Shown here in pieces: positions 21,512 to 32,886 of a stretch of DNA of 64,000 bases. The DNA is from Guadua angustifolia (Eukaryota > Streptophyta > Magnoliopsida > Poales > Poaceae), in the NCBI GenBank assembly GCA_036346375.1, contig CM070518.1, positions 2,356,001 to 2,420,000 of the forward strand, given 5' to 3'. Positions within the stretch are counted from its first letter, which is position 1; each line of letters begins with the position of its first letter. A program made the position numbers and the translations under genes. The notes under the pieces were generated by a model. That model saw only the letters and a list, made by a program, of their open reading frames with translations, was not told the DNA's origin and did not search any database.

Positions 21512-24500
21512 GCGTGTGTCCACTAGCTATATAATATGTGTGTGTACAACTTTAATTACAACTAATGTATTATATGTATACATATTAATTCTTCTGTTCA
21601 TCGGACATTTTTAATGTCACACAAGGACTTCATTTCTTAGGAAGTCACCTATCCTATTACTACTCTCTTTCAACCACGCTTAACTTCAGAGCTCTTATAA
21701 GATCCATTACTTTAGTGGTGGTATGATAATATCTGATATATAATGCGTCTCTCCTCCCTTTAACCCCGTGAAGTACCCGAACACTAATTTTCAATTATTT
21801 CAAATTAGCAAACTATAGAGGTAATTAGCAAAATTTAAAACTTTCAAATTTATTTTCCATACTTTTGACTATTAATTATGCTTGCAATATATGTGCCATT
21901 ACTATTAATGAAACTTGTAAAAACACCATAACTTTTGACTCGTACCTTCGATTTTAGTGTTCTTGTGCTTTCCGGAATCATCACACGATGAGCTCTCCGA
22001 TTATATTCTTTTGGGCACCGCACCAATTCTAGTTTGTAAATATGAAATCCGAACACTTTTGTTAAAATGATCATAACTTTTGACTCGTTTGAAAGATAAC
22101 GAAAAGTAGCACCCAAATTTTATAAGTACGCCAAAATCAGATGGTTGGGCCCTGATGGCTTGTGCGAGTGCATGCGCGGCGACGAAATTCCAAAAAAAAA
22201 TTTGTTTAGGGCCTCAAAACAGCCTCCGAAGTTTTGAATCTGTTTCGGCTATTTTTTCAATTATTGCAAATGGAATATTAGTTCCAATTATTTCAAATGT
22301 AATATTATTTAATTTCAATTCTTTCAAATTAGAAGGTAGGAGAGGTAATTAGTAATATTTAAAATTTTCTATTTTTATTATTTATAGCGGTTTCAAATTG
22401 GGAGGGAGGAAGAAGTTTAAATTGGGTTTTATTAGTATCAGTTGGAGGCACCAACTGGTATTGATGATAGTCATTAGTACCGGTTGGTGCCTCCAACCGG
22501 TATTAATAAGACGCCGTGCCAGCTGACCTACCGTGGCTCTTTAGTACCGATTTATTACATGAACTGGTACTGATGTAACATCATCAGTACCTGTTGGTTC
22601 CTTGAACTGGTATTAAAGAGCCCTTGCAGCCCAGTAGCTATTAAACCGAGATTGTTGTAACTGTCAGTCCCGGATCGAGCCCAACCGGTACTGATAGGCC
22701 GATATCAAAGGCCAATTCTGTAGTAGTGATGTGTGTGTGTGTGTGTGTGTGTGTGTTCCAGCATGGAACTGCGCTTGCTGGTAAAGTGTGCTGGTGCTAG
22801 AAATCACAACGAAGGCACGTTCTGTGGGCTTAATTAACTTCCTCGGTTTTTTGTTAATGTGAGCGCGCACATAACTTCTGACCAAACTAGCAAGGATACC
22901 ACGCAAAGCATGATTAAATGACTTGGATTTTGGTCTTAAAAATAGATTATTGCAGAACTCTATTTGTAATATTTTAACATTATACTATAAGAGAAAATAG
23001 TCACTTTGTTTCCCAACATTTGTCATATATAACCAAAACTTTCTTTCCCAAATAACATAACATTTTTCACTTATATCATCATCACCACCGGTCATCAACT
23101 TTTATTGTATAATAGAATTCGATTTCTAATGTATGTATGTATGTTTTTGTTCTTAGTATATTTTTGAAATTTTTTTCTGACTAAAACAAAATTTTCTATT
23201 TTTCACTTAATTTGGAATTAAAAGAACAATCATTCATTTCCTTTCATTTTTATTTTGAATTTGCATGTTTTTTTATTTTACTTTTTATAGACCCTCTTTT
23301 CACTCTTAGGTTGAAAATCATATATAGATCCAAATTGCTAATTTGTATATGGAATTTATGTTATTTTTTTTACTTGACATGGACTTTTTATGTCTTAATT
23401 TTATTTTTATAAATTTATTTTTATGTTATAATTCATAAAAAATCTAACTTCAAATTTTTATGTAATTTTTATTCTGAATTTCTGCTATGTAAGGGTTTTA
23501 ATTTAGAGTTTATATAAAAATCAAATTACTAGTTTACTTTATTTTTCATCCCAAATTTCGTTTATTTTTTGTTTTCATTTATTATTTAAATTTGAATTTC
23601 AATTCTAGCTTAGAATTCGTATACAAATCGAACTACAAATTTTTATTTCAAATTTTAGTTATGTTGAGGTCTTAATTTGGAGTTCATACGAAAATCACAT
23701 TGCTAATCTCCTTTTGTTTTTAACTCCGAATTTATTTAATTCTGAATCTCAGCTTCATCCAAAGGCGTTGGATCGGGATCTTAGCTTATATTTGCCGATG
23801 GAAAAAATGTTACATTATCTTTTTTTTTTATAATGCTAAGAATCCCTTATTTCCTGCGCGCGCCGTTAGATCCATCTCGGAGGCCTTTATCGGACGGCTT
23901 AGGTCCGTTGTAGTCCCTCGATTGGGTCCAGCATGCACATCTGCGAAGCTTAACAATGGTGTCAGTGAGCCACTAATACGTTATATGTTATATATTAAAG
24001 CCCCAAGGATTGGCCGCTCCTCAAGCCATCCACGTGTTGGCCCCCCCACCCCCGCGAGGCCCCTCTAGAAATCCAGAAATCGCGTTTAGGTCCTTTTGAA
24101 AAAATTGAAAATCGTGTTTTGGTCCTTTCGTCGGTTTTTTACGTAAAATAGACCCAAAAAATATCGAAATTACGTTTAGGTCCCTACACATAGTTTTTGA
24201 AAAAAAAACGCAGATTCATCGAGGGTTTATAGTTGAATTGGAAATCGCGTTTAGGTCCTTTCGTCGATTTTTTTAGACTAGACCTGAAAAAATTCAGAAT
24301 GACGTTTAGGTCCCACCGCGCGGTTTTCTAAAAAGAAAAAAAGTGCGGGTTCGTCGAGGGTTTATAGCTGAATTGGAAATCGCGTTAAGATCCTTTCGTC
24401 GATTTTTTTTAGACTAGACCCAAAAAAAAGCATTTCGAAAAAAAGAGACCCGTGGTTCTGCAAATTCGATTTGCAAAAAGCTTGCGCTAGATTTTTCCCT

Positions 24501-26124
24501 CGCAGCGCGGTATCGCGCGCAACTCAACCTAGTTATATGTTAAAGCCCCAAAGATTGCCGGCCACCCGAGCCATCCACGTGTCGGCCCCAGGTGAGGCCC
24601 CCTGGAAATTTAGAAATCGCGTTTAGATCCTTTCGGAAAAATTAAAAATCGCGTTTATGTCCTTTCGGTGGCTTTTTAAGTAAAATAGACCCGAAAAATA
24701 TCAAAATTATGTTTAGGTCCCTACACGGGGTTTTCGAAAAAAAAACGCAGATTCGTCGAGGGTTTATAGCTGTATATGTTAAAATCCAAAAGATTGCCGG
24801 CCTCCTAGGCCATCCACATGTCGGCCCCCGGCGAGGCCCCTCAGAAATTCGAAATCGCGTTTAGGTCCTTTTGGAAAAATTAAAAATTGCGTTTAGGTCC
24901 TTTCGAAGGCTTTTTAAGTAAAACAGACCCAAAAAATATCAAAATTACATTTAGGTCCCTACACGGGGTTTTTGAAAAAAACGCAGATTCGTCGAGGGTT
25001 TATAGCTGAATTGAAAATTGCATTTAGGTCCTTTTGTCGATTTTTTGTAGACTAGACCCGAAAAAACGCAATTACGTTTAGATCCCTCCACATGGTTTTT
25101 TTTAAAAATGCAGATTTGCCGAGGGTTTATAGTTGAATTGGAAATTGCGTTTAGGTCCTTTCGTCGATTTTTTTAGACTAGATCCAAAAAAAAGCATTTC
25201 GAAAAAAAAGACCCGTGGTTCCGCAAATTTGATTTGCAAAAAACTCGTGCCAGATTTTTCCCTCATGGCGCGGCATCGCGCGCAACTCAACCTAGTAAGA
25301 TGAATCTCAAATAAATCCCTCTCGTCATTCAAACTACGGCCCTATACATTGCAAACTCAAGGTGGTGTATACGTACTGGTCATTGAGGCGCTGCATGGCC
25401 ATGATGGACATGTCGTCGCGGCCGCTGGAGTGCAGCGTGCCGGAGAGCTTGATCCCGCTCTCCTCCACCTCAGCCGCCCTGTCCATTCTCTTCTGAACAA
25501 ATTCCTCCTGGTAAACTCCACCACTGCAGATATGCATGCATGTACAAGTAAATTTTGCTTGTAAATCAGGAAATAATTTTTAGACACCGGCGACGTACGT
25601 ACTCTTCCTTGTAAACGTTCTTGGCGAGGTGGTCGTAGTCGGACCTGAAGCACCTGAGGTTGAGGGTGCCGTTGGCCAAGGTCCAGATGGGGTTCGTCTG
25701 GTTGCCGCTCACCCCCTCCACCCAGTTCGCCCCCATCTCCACGTTCACGCCGGCGAAGTTCGTCTTGTGGATGCGCCCGCCGACGCTCTCCGTCGCCTCC
25801 AGGATCACGAAGTCGGTGATCCCGACCTCTGACAGCCTCTTCCCGGCCGAGATCCCTACAATTCATGCCTCCCCATGGTCAAATCTGCGCCATACATCCA
25901 TGCACGCAAGCAGTCTGGGACTCTGCATGCGTATGTGTATGTCCCATTCATGCATGTAATGTGCTTGGTACTGAATATGTTATGTGCACGCGAGCATATG
26001 TAGTGTATGTTGGCTTTACCAGACATGCCGGCGCCGATGATGATGACCTGGGGACCGGAGGCGGTGGCGAGGGAGGCCCTTTGTGCTATGACAAGCACCA
26101 GAGCTTTGGCTATGGAGGGCTTCA

Positions 26125-26125
<1 letters not shown>
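17357..26125 (-). CDS. PAO: Secreted polyamine oxidase, nine exons, complete
   Basis: Flavoenzyme related to maize PAO1, which oxidises spermidine and spermine in the cell wall and releases hydrogen peroxide. Exons on the minus strand: 26125-26020, 25855-25603, 25523-25377, 21213-20958, 19023-18880, 18749-18600, 18403-18146, 17612-17531, 17436-17357. All introns begin GT and end AG, and the joined frame is 491 residues (maize about 500). Visible features are a hydrophobic N-terminus (residues 4-22, probable signal peptide) and FAD motif GAGMSG at 31-36. Active-site residues by homology are W80 and E82 (GANWVEGV), E190 (DYEFAEPP), Y317 and K319 (MAVYTKIF), F422 and Y458 (EQYNGYVHGAY). K319 matches maize Lys300. 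The C-terminus VQGKYD is maize-like and has no obvious peroxisome signal. Intron 3 is 4.2 kb because of inserted elements. No stop, frameshift or lost catalytic residue is seen, so the gene looks functional. Exon edges were placed by splice signals and homology. Confidence 0.93.
19830..20110. mobile_element. Tourist-like MITE in intron 4 of PAO
   Basis: Terminal inverted repeats GGACATCCGCAATGGT and GAGCATCCGCAATGGT (reverse complement of the right end) enclose 281 bases flanked by TTA on both sides (19827-19829 and 20111-20113). TTA duplications are usual for PIF/Harbinger-related Tourist elements. There is no coding capacity. Confidence 0.8.
20319..20441. repeat. 57-bp tandem duplication in intron 4 of PAO
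   Basis: The block 20319-20375 (TTGGTTTATTGCTCTCTCTC to GGGTTGGGA) recurs at 20385-20441 with about six changes, separated by nine bases. Confidence 0.8.
21374..22728. mobile_element. Non-autonomous CACTA element in intron 3 of PAO
   Basis: Starts CACTACTACCGAACTGGCCT and ends with the complement of CACTACTACAGAATTGGCCT. The 3-bp target duplication ATG is present on both sides (21371-21373 and 22729-22731). Subterminal GGTACTAATG / ACCGGTTGGTGCC motifs occur in both orientations at 21390-21450 and 22440-22700. No transposase is encoded in its 1355 bases. An (AT)n-rich microsatellite lies at 21455-21515 and a (TG)n run starts at its right edge (22728-22756). Confidence 0.85.
22757..23982. other. 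AT-rich part of PAO intron 3
   Basis: Very T-rich sequence with no exon-like stretch. Between 23280 and 23750 a phrase like TTAGAATTCGTATACAAATCGAACTAC recurs in decayed form about every 130 bases, so this is probably the remnant of an older repeat. Confidence 0.4.
23983..25297 (+). mobile_element. Array of three Helitron-like repeats in PAO intron 3
   Basis: Copies at 23983-24533 (full), 24534-24768 (head only) and 24769-25297 (full) share the start TATATGTTAAAGCCCC and repeated GCGTTTAGGTCC words. Both full copies end in a short hairpin, GCGCGGTATCGCGCG or GCGCGGCATCGCGCG, then about ten bases and CTAG followed by T. A hairpin plus CTRR with T after it is the hallmark of Helitron 3' ends. 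The 5' TC end is not clear and no Rep/helicase is encoded, so these are non-autonomous or related repeats. Confidence 0.55.

Positions 26126-26151
<26 letters not shown>
26126..26151 (-). repeat. (GA)n tract touching the PAO start codon
   Basis: About 13 GA units on the minus strand run directly into the ATG of PAO, so they form the end of its 5' untranslated region. GA tracts here are common in grass genes and can bind GAGA-binding proteins. Length is likely to vary between plants. Confidence 0.85.
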
Positions 26152-26155
<4 letters not shown>

Positions 26156-26164
26156 CTGAATCCT

Positions 26165-26416
26165 TGATCGGTTGCTTGCTAGCTATATTGGGCCGGGACT
26201 GAACAGTACACGTTGATTGAGGACTTGAGGAGTGTATGGACATTGAATGCTAGACGTACGTTGGCCGGGTCTTGCTAGGTTGTTTGGACCGGGACTGAAA
26301 GGACAGGTCGATTGAGGAGTGTATGGACATGGAATTCTAGACGATGGCCGGGTCTTGCTAGCTTCTTGGGGCCTGAACAGGACAGGTCGATTGAGGAGTG
26401 GATAGACTAGGGATTC
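26165..26416 (-). promoter_or_regulatory. Proposed PAO promoter with three degenerate tandem repeats
   Basis: Upstream of the PAO start, three tandem copies are visible at 26187-26281, 26282-26364 and 26365-26416 (partial). Each carries GGACAGGTCGATTGAGGAG-like text, and the first two also GGCCGGGTCTTGCTAG. A weak TATA-like AATATAGC lies near 26184 on the minus strand, about 60 bases before the ATG. The repeats are seen directly. The regulatory role is inferred from position only. Confidence 0.5.
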
Positions 26417-28577
26417 AAAATTCGCCGAATTTCGGTGAAATTTTGGTTTTCGGCCCCCTCCGAATTTATATAATATTTTGTTAAAAAAATACGAAATTGA
26501 AAATACGACCAGATTTTTTAAATTTTACACGTTGCGTCGTTGTACGCGACACAGCGTAGCACGTTATCCTAGCTAGCAATGCAGACTCCCATGAGCCTTC
26601 GTTGCTCTCGGAAACTGGAAATAAAAGAACAGCGTTATGTCGATTTCGGATCATCGTACAACCGGACGGTTCCAGAAGGAATTTCTTTGTGACAATCAAA
26701 GGAGTGGTGTGCATTGCTTTCGCAAGATTATATAAATATTAATTTATAAATAAATAATAGATAATAATTATATATTCTTTTGTTTACTTTTAGATGTATA
26801 CAACTTTTACGAAAAGCGTACAAACGCTGTTACTGATGGTTTCGCGGATGCTAGCCTTTCGCTGTTACAGGAACGGACGAAGCCAAACGAAGCACATCTT
26901 CCCAACGCTTTGCATCGTCGTTCGATACACTCGCCTCGTCCGGTCGTAGACTCTCAGGACACTCGGTCTCGATCTTCCAGACACACACACACACAGGTCC
27001 GTCATGGTCAGTTAAAAAAAAAAAAGTGTACATATGACATGTAAAGATGCGTAAGATTGAAAAGATCTTACCATTAATTGCTTGTCGGACTTTTGTATTT
27101 AGTACGATGCAATTTATAAGATCTTAGTACTAATTCTTTGCCGACGGCTGGAACAGTGGAACTCATGAGCTCTCCTCTATTCTCCTTCTGGTCCGCCATT
27201 GGAGACGTCCAACTTTACGTGGTAGACTTGAAGGTTAGAGGCCAATCTTTACTTAGCATTTAAGCTGGAATTGCTCCATCGGTTACCTGTTGGACCAGGA
27301 CCACCCTGTTAATCTCACTCTAAATTTCAGGCCGTGACGTGTGACAGTCTGACTGACAGATGCATGGAGGGATGCCGTCCCTATCCTGCTCAAGGAAAAA
27401 TATGCCTCCGCCTATCAGCATCCCGTGCCTTGTCGTAAAGATCTTCGAGCCTTTCTCTCTGGCTGGTAACGGTTGCAGATTCTGCAGGTTAAAATCAAAA
27501 GCACAATTGGAACAAGTCGTACCCGAGGACATCACCTCGATCGATCACTCATGACAGACAAACGCACGCATTTGTTAAACACTAGTCACGGTTGTCCACT
27601 GTCATACGAAATTTAGTCGTGTGATACTACTCCGACGGATATTTTTAAAAAGAATTGCGTAATTTTGGTTTTCTCGCTGCATGAAATTTGGTACAATGAA
27701 TATTTTTGGAAAAAAAAAACTGCGCAACTTCGGTTTTCTTTTTCTTGAAAAAATAGGTTGCTAGAAGACGTCGGCGAATCTACGGATTGCAAGGAGACAT
27801 TGGCGAATCTATGAATTTCTTTTAAAGAAAACCGTGGAGAGATCTAAATGCATTTTTTGTTGCAATTTTGGTTTTTTGTTTTTTTTAAAAAAAAATGGAC
27901 TGCTATGAGCCGTTAGCGAATCTATGGATTGCTACAAGCTGTTGACGAAGTTGTGGGTTTTTTTAGAAAACAGCGGAGGGAACTAAACGCAATTGATTTT
28001 TTTTTTGCGTAATTTCGGTTTTCTTGTTTTTTTAAAAAAAGGTTGCTAGGAGCCGATTAATCCGTAGATCGCTATAAGCCATCAGCGAATCCGTTGGTTT
28101 TTTTTTTCAACTACAGAGAGACCTAAACGCATTTTCCTTTTCCTTCGGGGCCAGTCTGCTAAAAGCCGATTTCTTAGGGACTAAACGTAATTTCGGGTTT
28201 TTTACGTCTATTTTGCTAAAAATCACCGGAAGGATTTGAACGTAAACCACGAAAGAATCTAAACATAATTTTAGATTTTTTCAAGTTCATTTTATTAAAA
28301 ATCAACCGAAAGATCGAAATATAATTTTAAATTCTACGGAGCATCTCACCGAGAAGGAAGTGATATGGCACCTCCGGTTCAGTCTCAAATCCATGCCCTG
28401 CCTCGCCTATCCTTGCTAGCCACCAATCTGCCATTTCTTTTGTTCAATTCAGCAAACAGTGAAACGAAGATTTGACTCTGTCACCTCATTATTTTGCCGA
28501 ATTTCACAACGGCCAGCTTAGCCAGCCATGAATCCACGGCTCATTTCTTATATACTGTCTGTGATCACTCTATTCAT
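26417..28577. other. Intergenic region upstream of PAO
   Basis: No gene is recognised. 27640-28340 holds ACCTAAACGC / GACGAATCT words that are the reverse complement of the repeat family in PAO intron 3, in decayed tandem form. A short (CA)n run is at 26980-26995. Open frames in this stretch are short and resemble nothing. Confidence 0.5.
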
Positions 28578-29222
28578 CACTATGATTATAGACAGTTCAC
28601 AAAACCGTCTGTAATATACCTTATGAATCGTCTATAATATCTGTGTGCAGTATAGTACATGCATGTGCCTGCCATTTTAATTACTTGCTTACTTTTCGAT
28701 CCACCGCAGCACTGCTCCTGCATGTCCAGAAGCCTGGGATGAGGTCGTCTGGTGTCGTATTATCATCTAATCTATGTGTTAGGGGATGCAGATTTCATTG
28801 GATTAAACCTTGGGTGAACCGGTGGCTGCACCATGAATTGAACACACGATTAAACTTTAATAAGCCTAGTTAAACCTTTATAGACAAGAGAGGGTACAGT
28901 GTTCGAGTAAACAATACAAAGGAGATTGGAGCAAACTGATCCAAGTAAATAAAACTGTATGTACGTACTCTGCAAAAGTATGGAAAGCATTTTTGCTCCT
29001 AGAAGCACATGCTCCCAGGCCATCCACCATTTATCTTTGCTCTGAGATACATGAGAACAATACACCCTTCATGTATTTCATAACCTTTTCCTTTTTTTTA
29101 AACACTATATTTCATCATGGGCTCCAACATTTCTCACTCTCCCGTTCCTTTTCCTTCTCTCTCATCTCTCTCTCCCTTGGCCCAGCTCATTTCTCTCTTC
29201 GTGCTTGTCTTGTCTCCAGTTC

Positions 29223-32037
29223 TGTAACACCCCGGTGCCAAACGCGCCATGGATGCTACCAAATCTCTAAATAACTAATGACACCTCTAGAGAAAAGACA
29301 GGAATTAACCTCTGACTCTTAAAACCGGTTTAAAACTAAGCCACCGAAATTTACAAAATTTCGGTATAACCTCTCTAGAAAGTAGAACATCCACTCAGCA
29401 GACAGAAAACATTTGCAGTTATATGATATCATTCTAGCATGTCCTTAGTTAACTAATCACATATCCAATAGAAATTAATAAACTATCCCACATAAATTAT
29501 TACAGGACAAGAATTCATTAACATAACCGCCAACAACCCCTTACAAGAATTTTCATGAACTATTTAAGATCAGAACTATAAATCCACATGATAGGAAAGT
29601 GATGATGAAAAACATGATTGTGCTAGTACCCCCATCCATGCATGCCGATTTCAAGGTACTTGCAACAACACCAACAACAAGCGTGAGTCGATGATTCAGC
29701 GAAGTACATCAAAGAATAAATTCATAATCAATCGCATTTTCCTACTTGAAAACATAACAACTATTCTTACATAAGTACAGCAAACAGTTAAAAATAGAAG
29801 TACCACAACTAATACTCCAAGACTAACCCCATACTCGTCTTTGATGGAGTTCACAACTCCACGACAATGAAGCATAATACATAACCTGAAAACATAAATT
29901 ATATCCTGCAACCATACATAAAAAAAACAGAATCTGAAATAATCCATCACACTACTACAATCATGTAGCGCATCAGGCATGCTCACCTGTTCCACTTCAT
30001 TACTCAATTCTTACACATACCTCTTTAATCCCTTTGGATGAGCCCACGACTCGATCCCAACTCGACACCTTTCCATTTAACTCAAAATCATCGTTAGAAT
30101 GCAATGCGACATAAATGCTCTCTTTGATGCACGTACCGGTACTGCCGAGTGCCCACCCGTCGGTGTGCACCCTCACGTCCCTTCCATCCCGTGGAAGGTG
30201 CCTACTCTTACTGTCTCGCTCCCATTCACCTCGATGAATGAGACTACGAGGTAGGACTTTCGTGTTCACTACGTGTGAACACAGAGGCCCCTGATCGAAT
30301 GGGTCGCCTCTTCCTTTAATGAATGCACAATGCAATTTACATGAATGAAATGCAACCCTTCATTCATTGCCAACGCTAACATAGCCATAACCACAGACAT
30401 AAATATAGCCAAATTCTCACATTCATAAGTTGCCGACGATACTATTCTAAACAGATTCAACAATAAGACACGGCAACACATCACAGCATTTCTGTCCTAC
30501 AATTAAATCATACGGCCACCGAGCCACGTTCACCACAATACACTTGCAATTAAATACTCACATATACTATCTCTAGAAATAACTTAACCATTTAAACCAA
30601 ACTCATGTCAACCCCATTCACTCGAACAATATACTTACTATAATCAACCTTACTAAAAACCCATTTTCAATTAAGGTTCCTCTACTTAGCAGAGCAACCA
30701 TTAAATTAAGAAGCACCACATATGAACACACAACCACGCTCAGTAACACTATGTACTTGCCTTTTACCGAAAGAAGCGGAGTGGCATGAGGAAGATGCTA
30801 TGCCACTCCCAAAACTACTCCACCTGAAACAATCATCGCAAAACGTTTTACAAACAATACCCTTTCAACAATGCTCTACGTCCCCAAACTACAACCACGA
30901 AAGCTCCACTTTTAGGTTGACTCAGATAAACATAATCTACACTAAAGTGCCAACAATTATCTCATTATCTTTCATTTGTAAAGACTACTAGAAACTACTC
31001 CATTCAATACATTCAATTCAACCCTACTAATCCATCTGTCCCCAATCTAGACAGCCCATACCAAGAGGAGCATAACTTTAGAATGAACAAACCAAAAATT
31101 GATTTCTTTGATTCCAATGAAACTTAAGACAATAATAGAAAGATATATCTCAAGCAAAGCAGAATTGCAAACTTAGATATGGACTAGGAAATAGCATCTT
31201 CATACAACCTGTACAGAAAGGAAATGTAGGAGGAAGGACAATTATTTTACTTGCTAAATGCCTTGAACATTCTACTCTATGGTTTCTATCTGTAAATCAT
31301 TCATCAAGTAGCATCACAGATTTCTCTGTATCTATACTACCTTGGAAATTGATGCTACCATCTTGTTGCTAATAAGCTCTTATTTGCTGCTCAGGTAATA
31401 TCGAAATTTAAAGCCAAAAAGGCTGGAAGGAGGTCGGGGCTAATCATTTGCCTCTACTATGTTTGTTTATCCAACTACATACCAAATATCACAAATATAT
31501 TCATAGCTTCATCATATACTCGAAGGATGTAACATTCTGGTGACATAAAACAAGTGCACTACACTTGAACATTCTGTTAGAAGCAGCTACAGTATCAAAC
31601 CTCTATCACTGCATAGAAGTTTCAGGATTGGCATCTGTTGCAAACCATCAATGTTAAAGAATAATATGGCATAACACCTTAACTCCAAGGTGAGCTAGAG
31701 TAGACGTGCAAGCACAGCACCACAGATCAACACAACCACCAAAGATAAAACATTTCAGATTTATAGCACAATGGAGGTAGAGCAATATCCAGCGTAAATA
31801 CTACTGTCAAAACACAAATCAGTACTCCTGGTAAACTAAGCCTTGTCTTTAAGTGAGATCTTACAATTGCACTAAAATGACAAAATCATGTACACTGTAC
31901 TCTAATTCTTGCAAACAAAGGTTGTAATAATCAATAATACAAGAGTATAGACATGGATCATCAGTTCAAATATTATCTTCTGAATGGATAATGTACATAG
32001 CCCTTTAGCACTACTCATCTCATTAACAGAGCAGAAA

Positions 32038-32073
<36 letters not shown>

Positions 32074-32881
32074 GACTTCATAATCACAGTGCTCAGACAA
32101 CATAAGACCTTATGATTTATAAGATCAAACAAATTAAAACTCAAGCATGCAAAATCATTTCAGCTCATGAAAACCTAGCTAGGCATTTCATCAAACACCA
32201 TACATGCAAGCTAATTCCCCCCAAAATTTTATACCTCAAATCTTGCTCATGGATTCATGGAGGAAGGGGTGGAGGAGTCATGGCTATTTGGCGGTCTTTG
32301 CCTCTTCTTGGTGGTTGCTACAGCTATTTGGTTGTCTTGCTGCTACCTCTGCCTGCCTTGCCGAGAGGAGGCGCAGGAGGAGGTCGGTCGGAGTGCAGCG
32401 CAAGGGAGAGCAATCGTCAGGGGAGAGCAAGGCGCCAAGGGAGGGGTGACCGGAGGAAGCCAGGGCGATGCCAGGAGGAGGACAAGGGCTGCTGGGGACT
32501 GGGGAGGAGGGCTCAGCGCAAGGGAGCAGTCGGCCAGAGAAAAGAATGGGGAAGACTGGAGGGAGTCAGCAGGGGTAGGAAGAGGAAAACAAAATATCAG
32601 CCCTCGAGGATTGACAGCCACACAAAAGAAAAAGGGGAGAGGTCATGTAAAAAGGTAGGTGGAGAGGGGAAAAAGGGTAAAAATTACACAGAATTCTAGA
32701 GACCACAAACCCACAAACTCCAAAGATTTGAATTTCAAATACACGGCGAAAAGAAAATCCCTTGAGAATAACTTAAATTGCCTGACAACACGCCTTATCT
32801 CCTTCCGGAATAAATCCGAAAAAAATTAAGAAGACGAAGACACCACCGATCAAAACCCTGGCCAAAGCTAGCAGTATTACA
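29223..32881 (+). repeat. Solo LTR of a gypsy-type retrotransposon (3.66 kb)
   Basis: It starts TGTAACACCCCGG and ends GTATTACA, an 8-base terminal inverted repeat with one mismatch (TGTAACAC against TGTAATAC). Flanking five-base copies AGTTC (29218-29222) and GGTTC (32882-32886) agree at four of five positions. Length and start resemble the 3.06-kb Tekay-type LTR at 53303-56360, which begins TGTAACATCCC in its own direction. No gag or pol is present on either side, so recombination between two LTRs probably removed the interior. A (GT)n(AT)n microsatellite lies at 32039-32072. Open frames within it are not recognised genes. Confidence 0.6.
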
Positions 32882-32886
32882 GGTTC

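Noticed and set aside
23983..25297. CRISPR-like or satellite array
   Set aside because: Units are about 530 bp, diverged and end in Helitron-like hairpins. There are no short identical repeats with unique spacers, and the genome is eukaryotic.
32204..32699. Gly/Arg-rich open frames near 32.2-32.7 kb
   Set aside because: They overlap on both strands within the solo LTR and have low-complexity composition.
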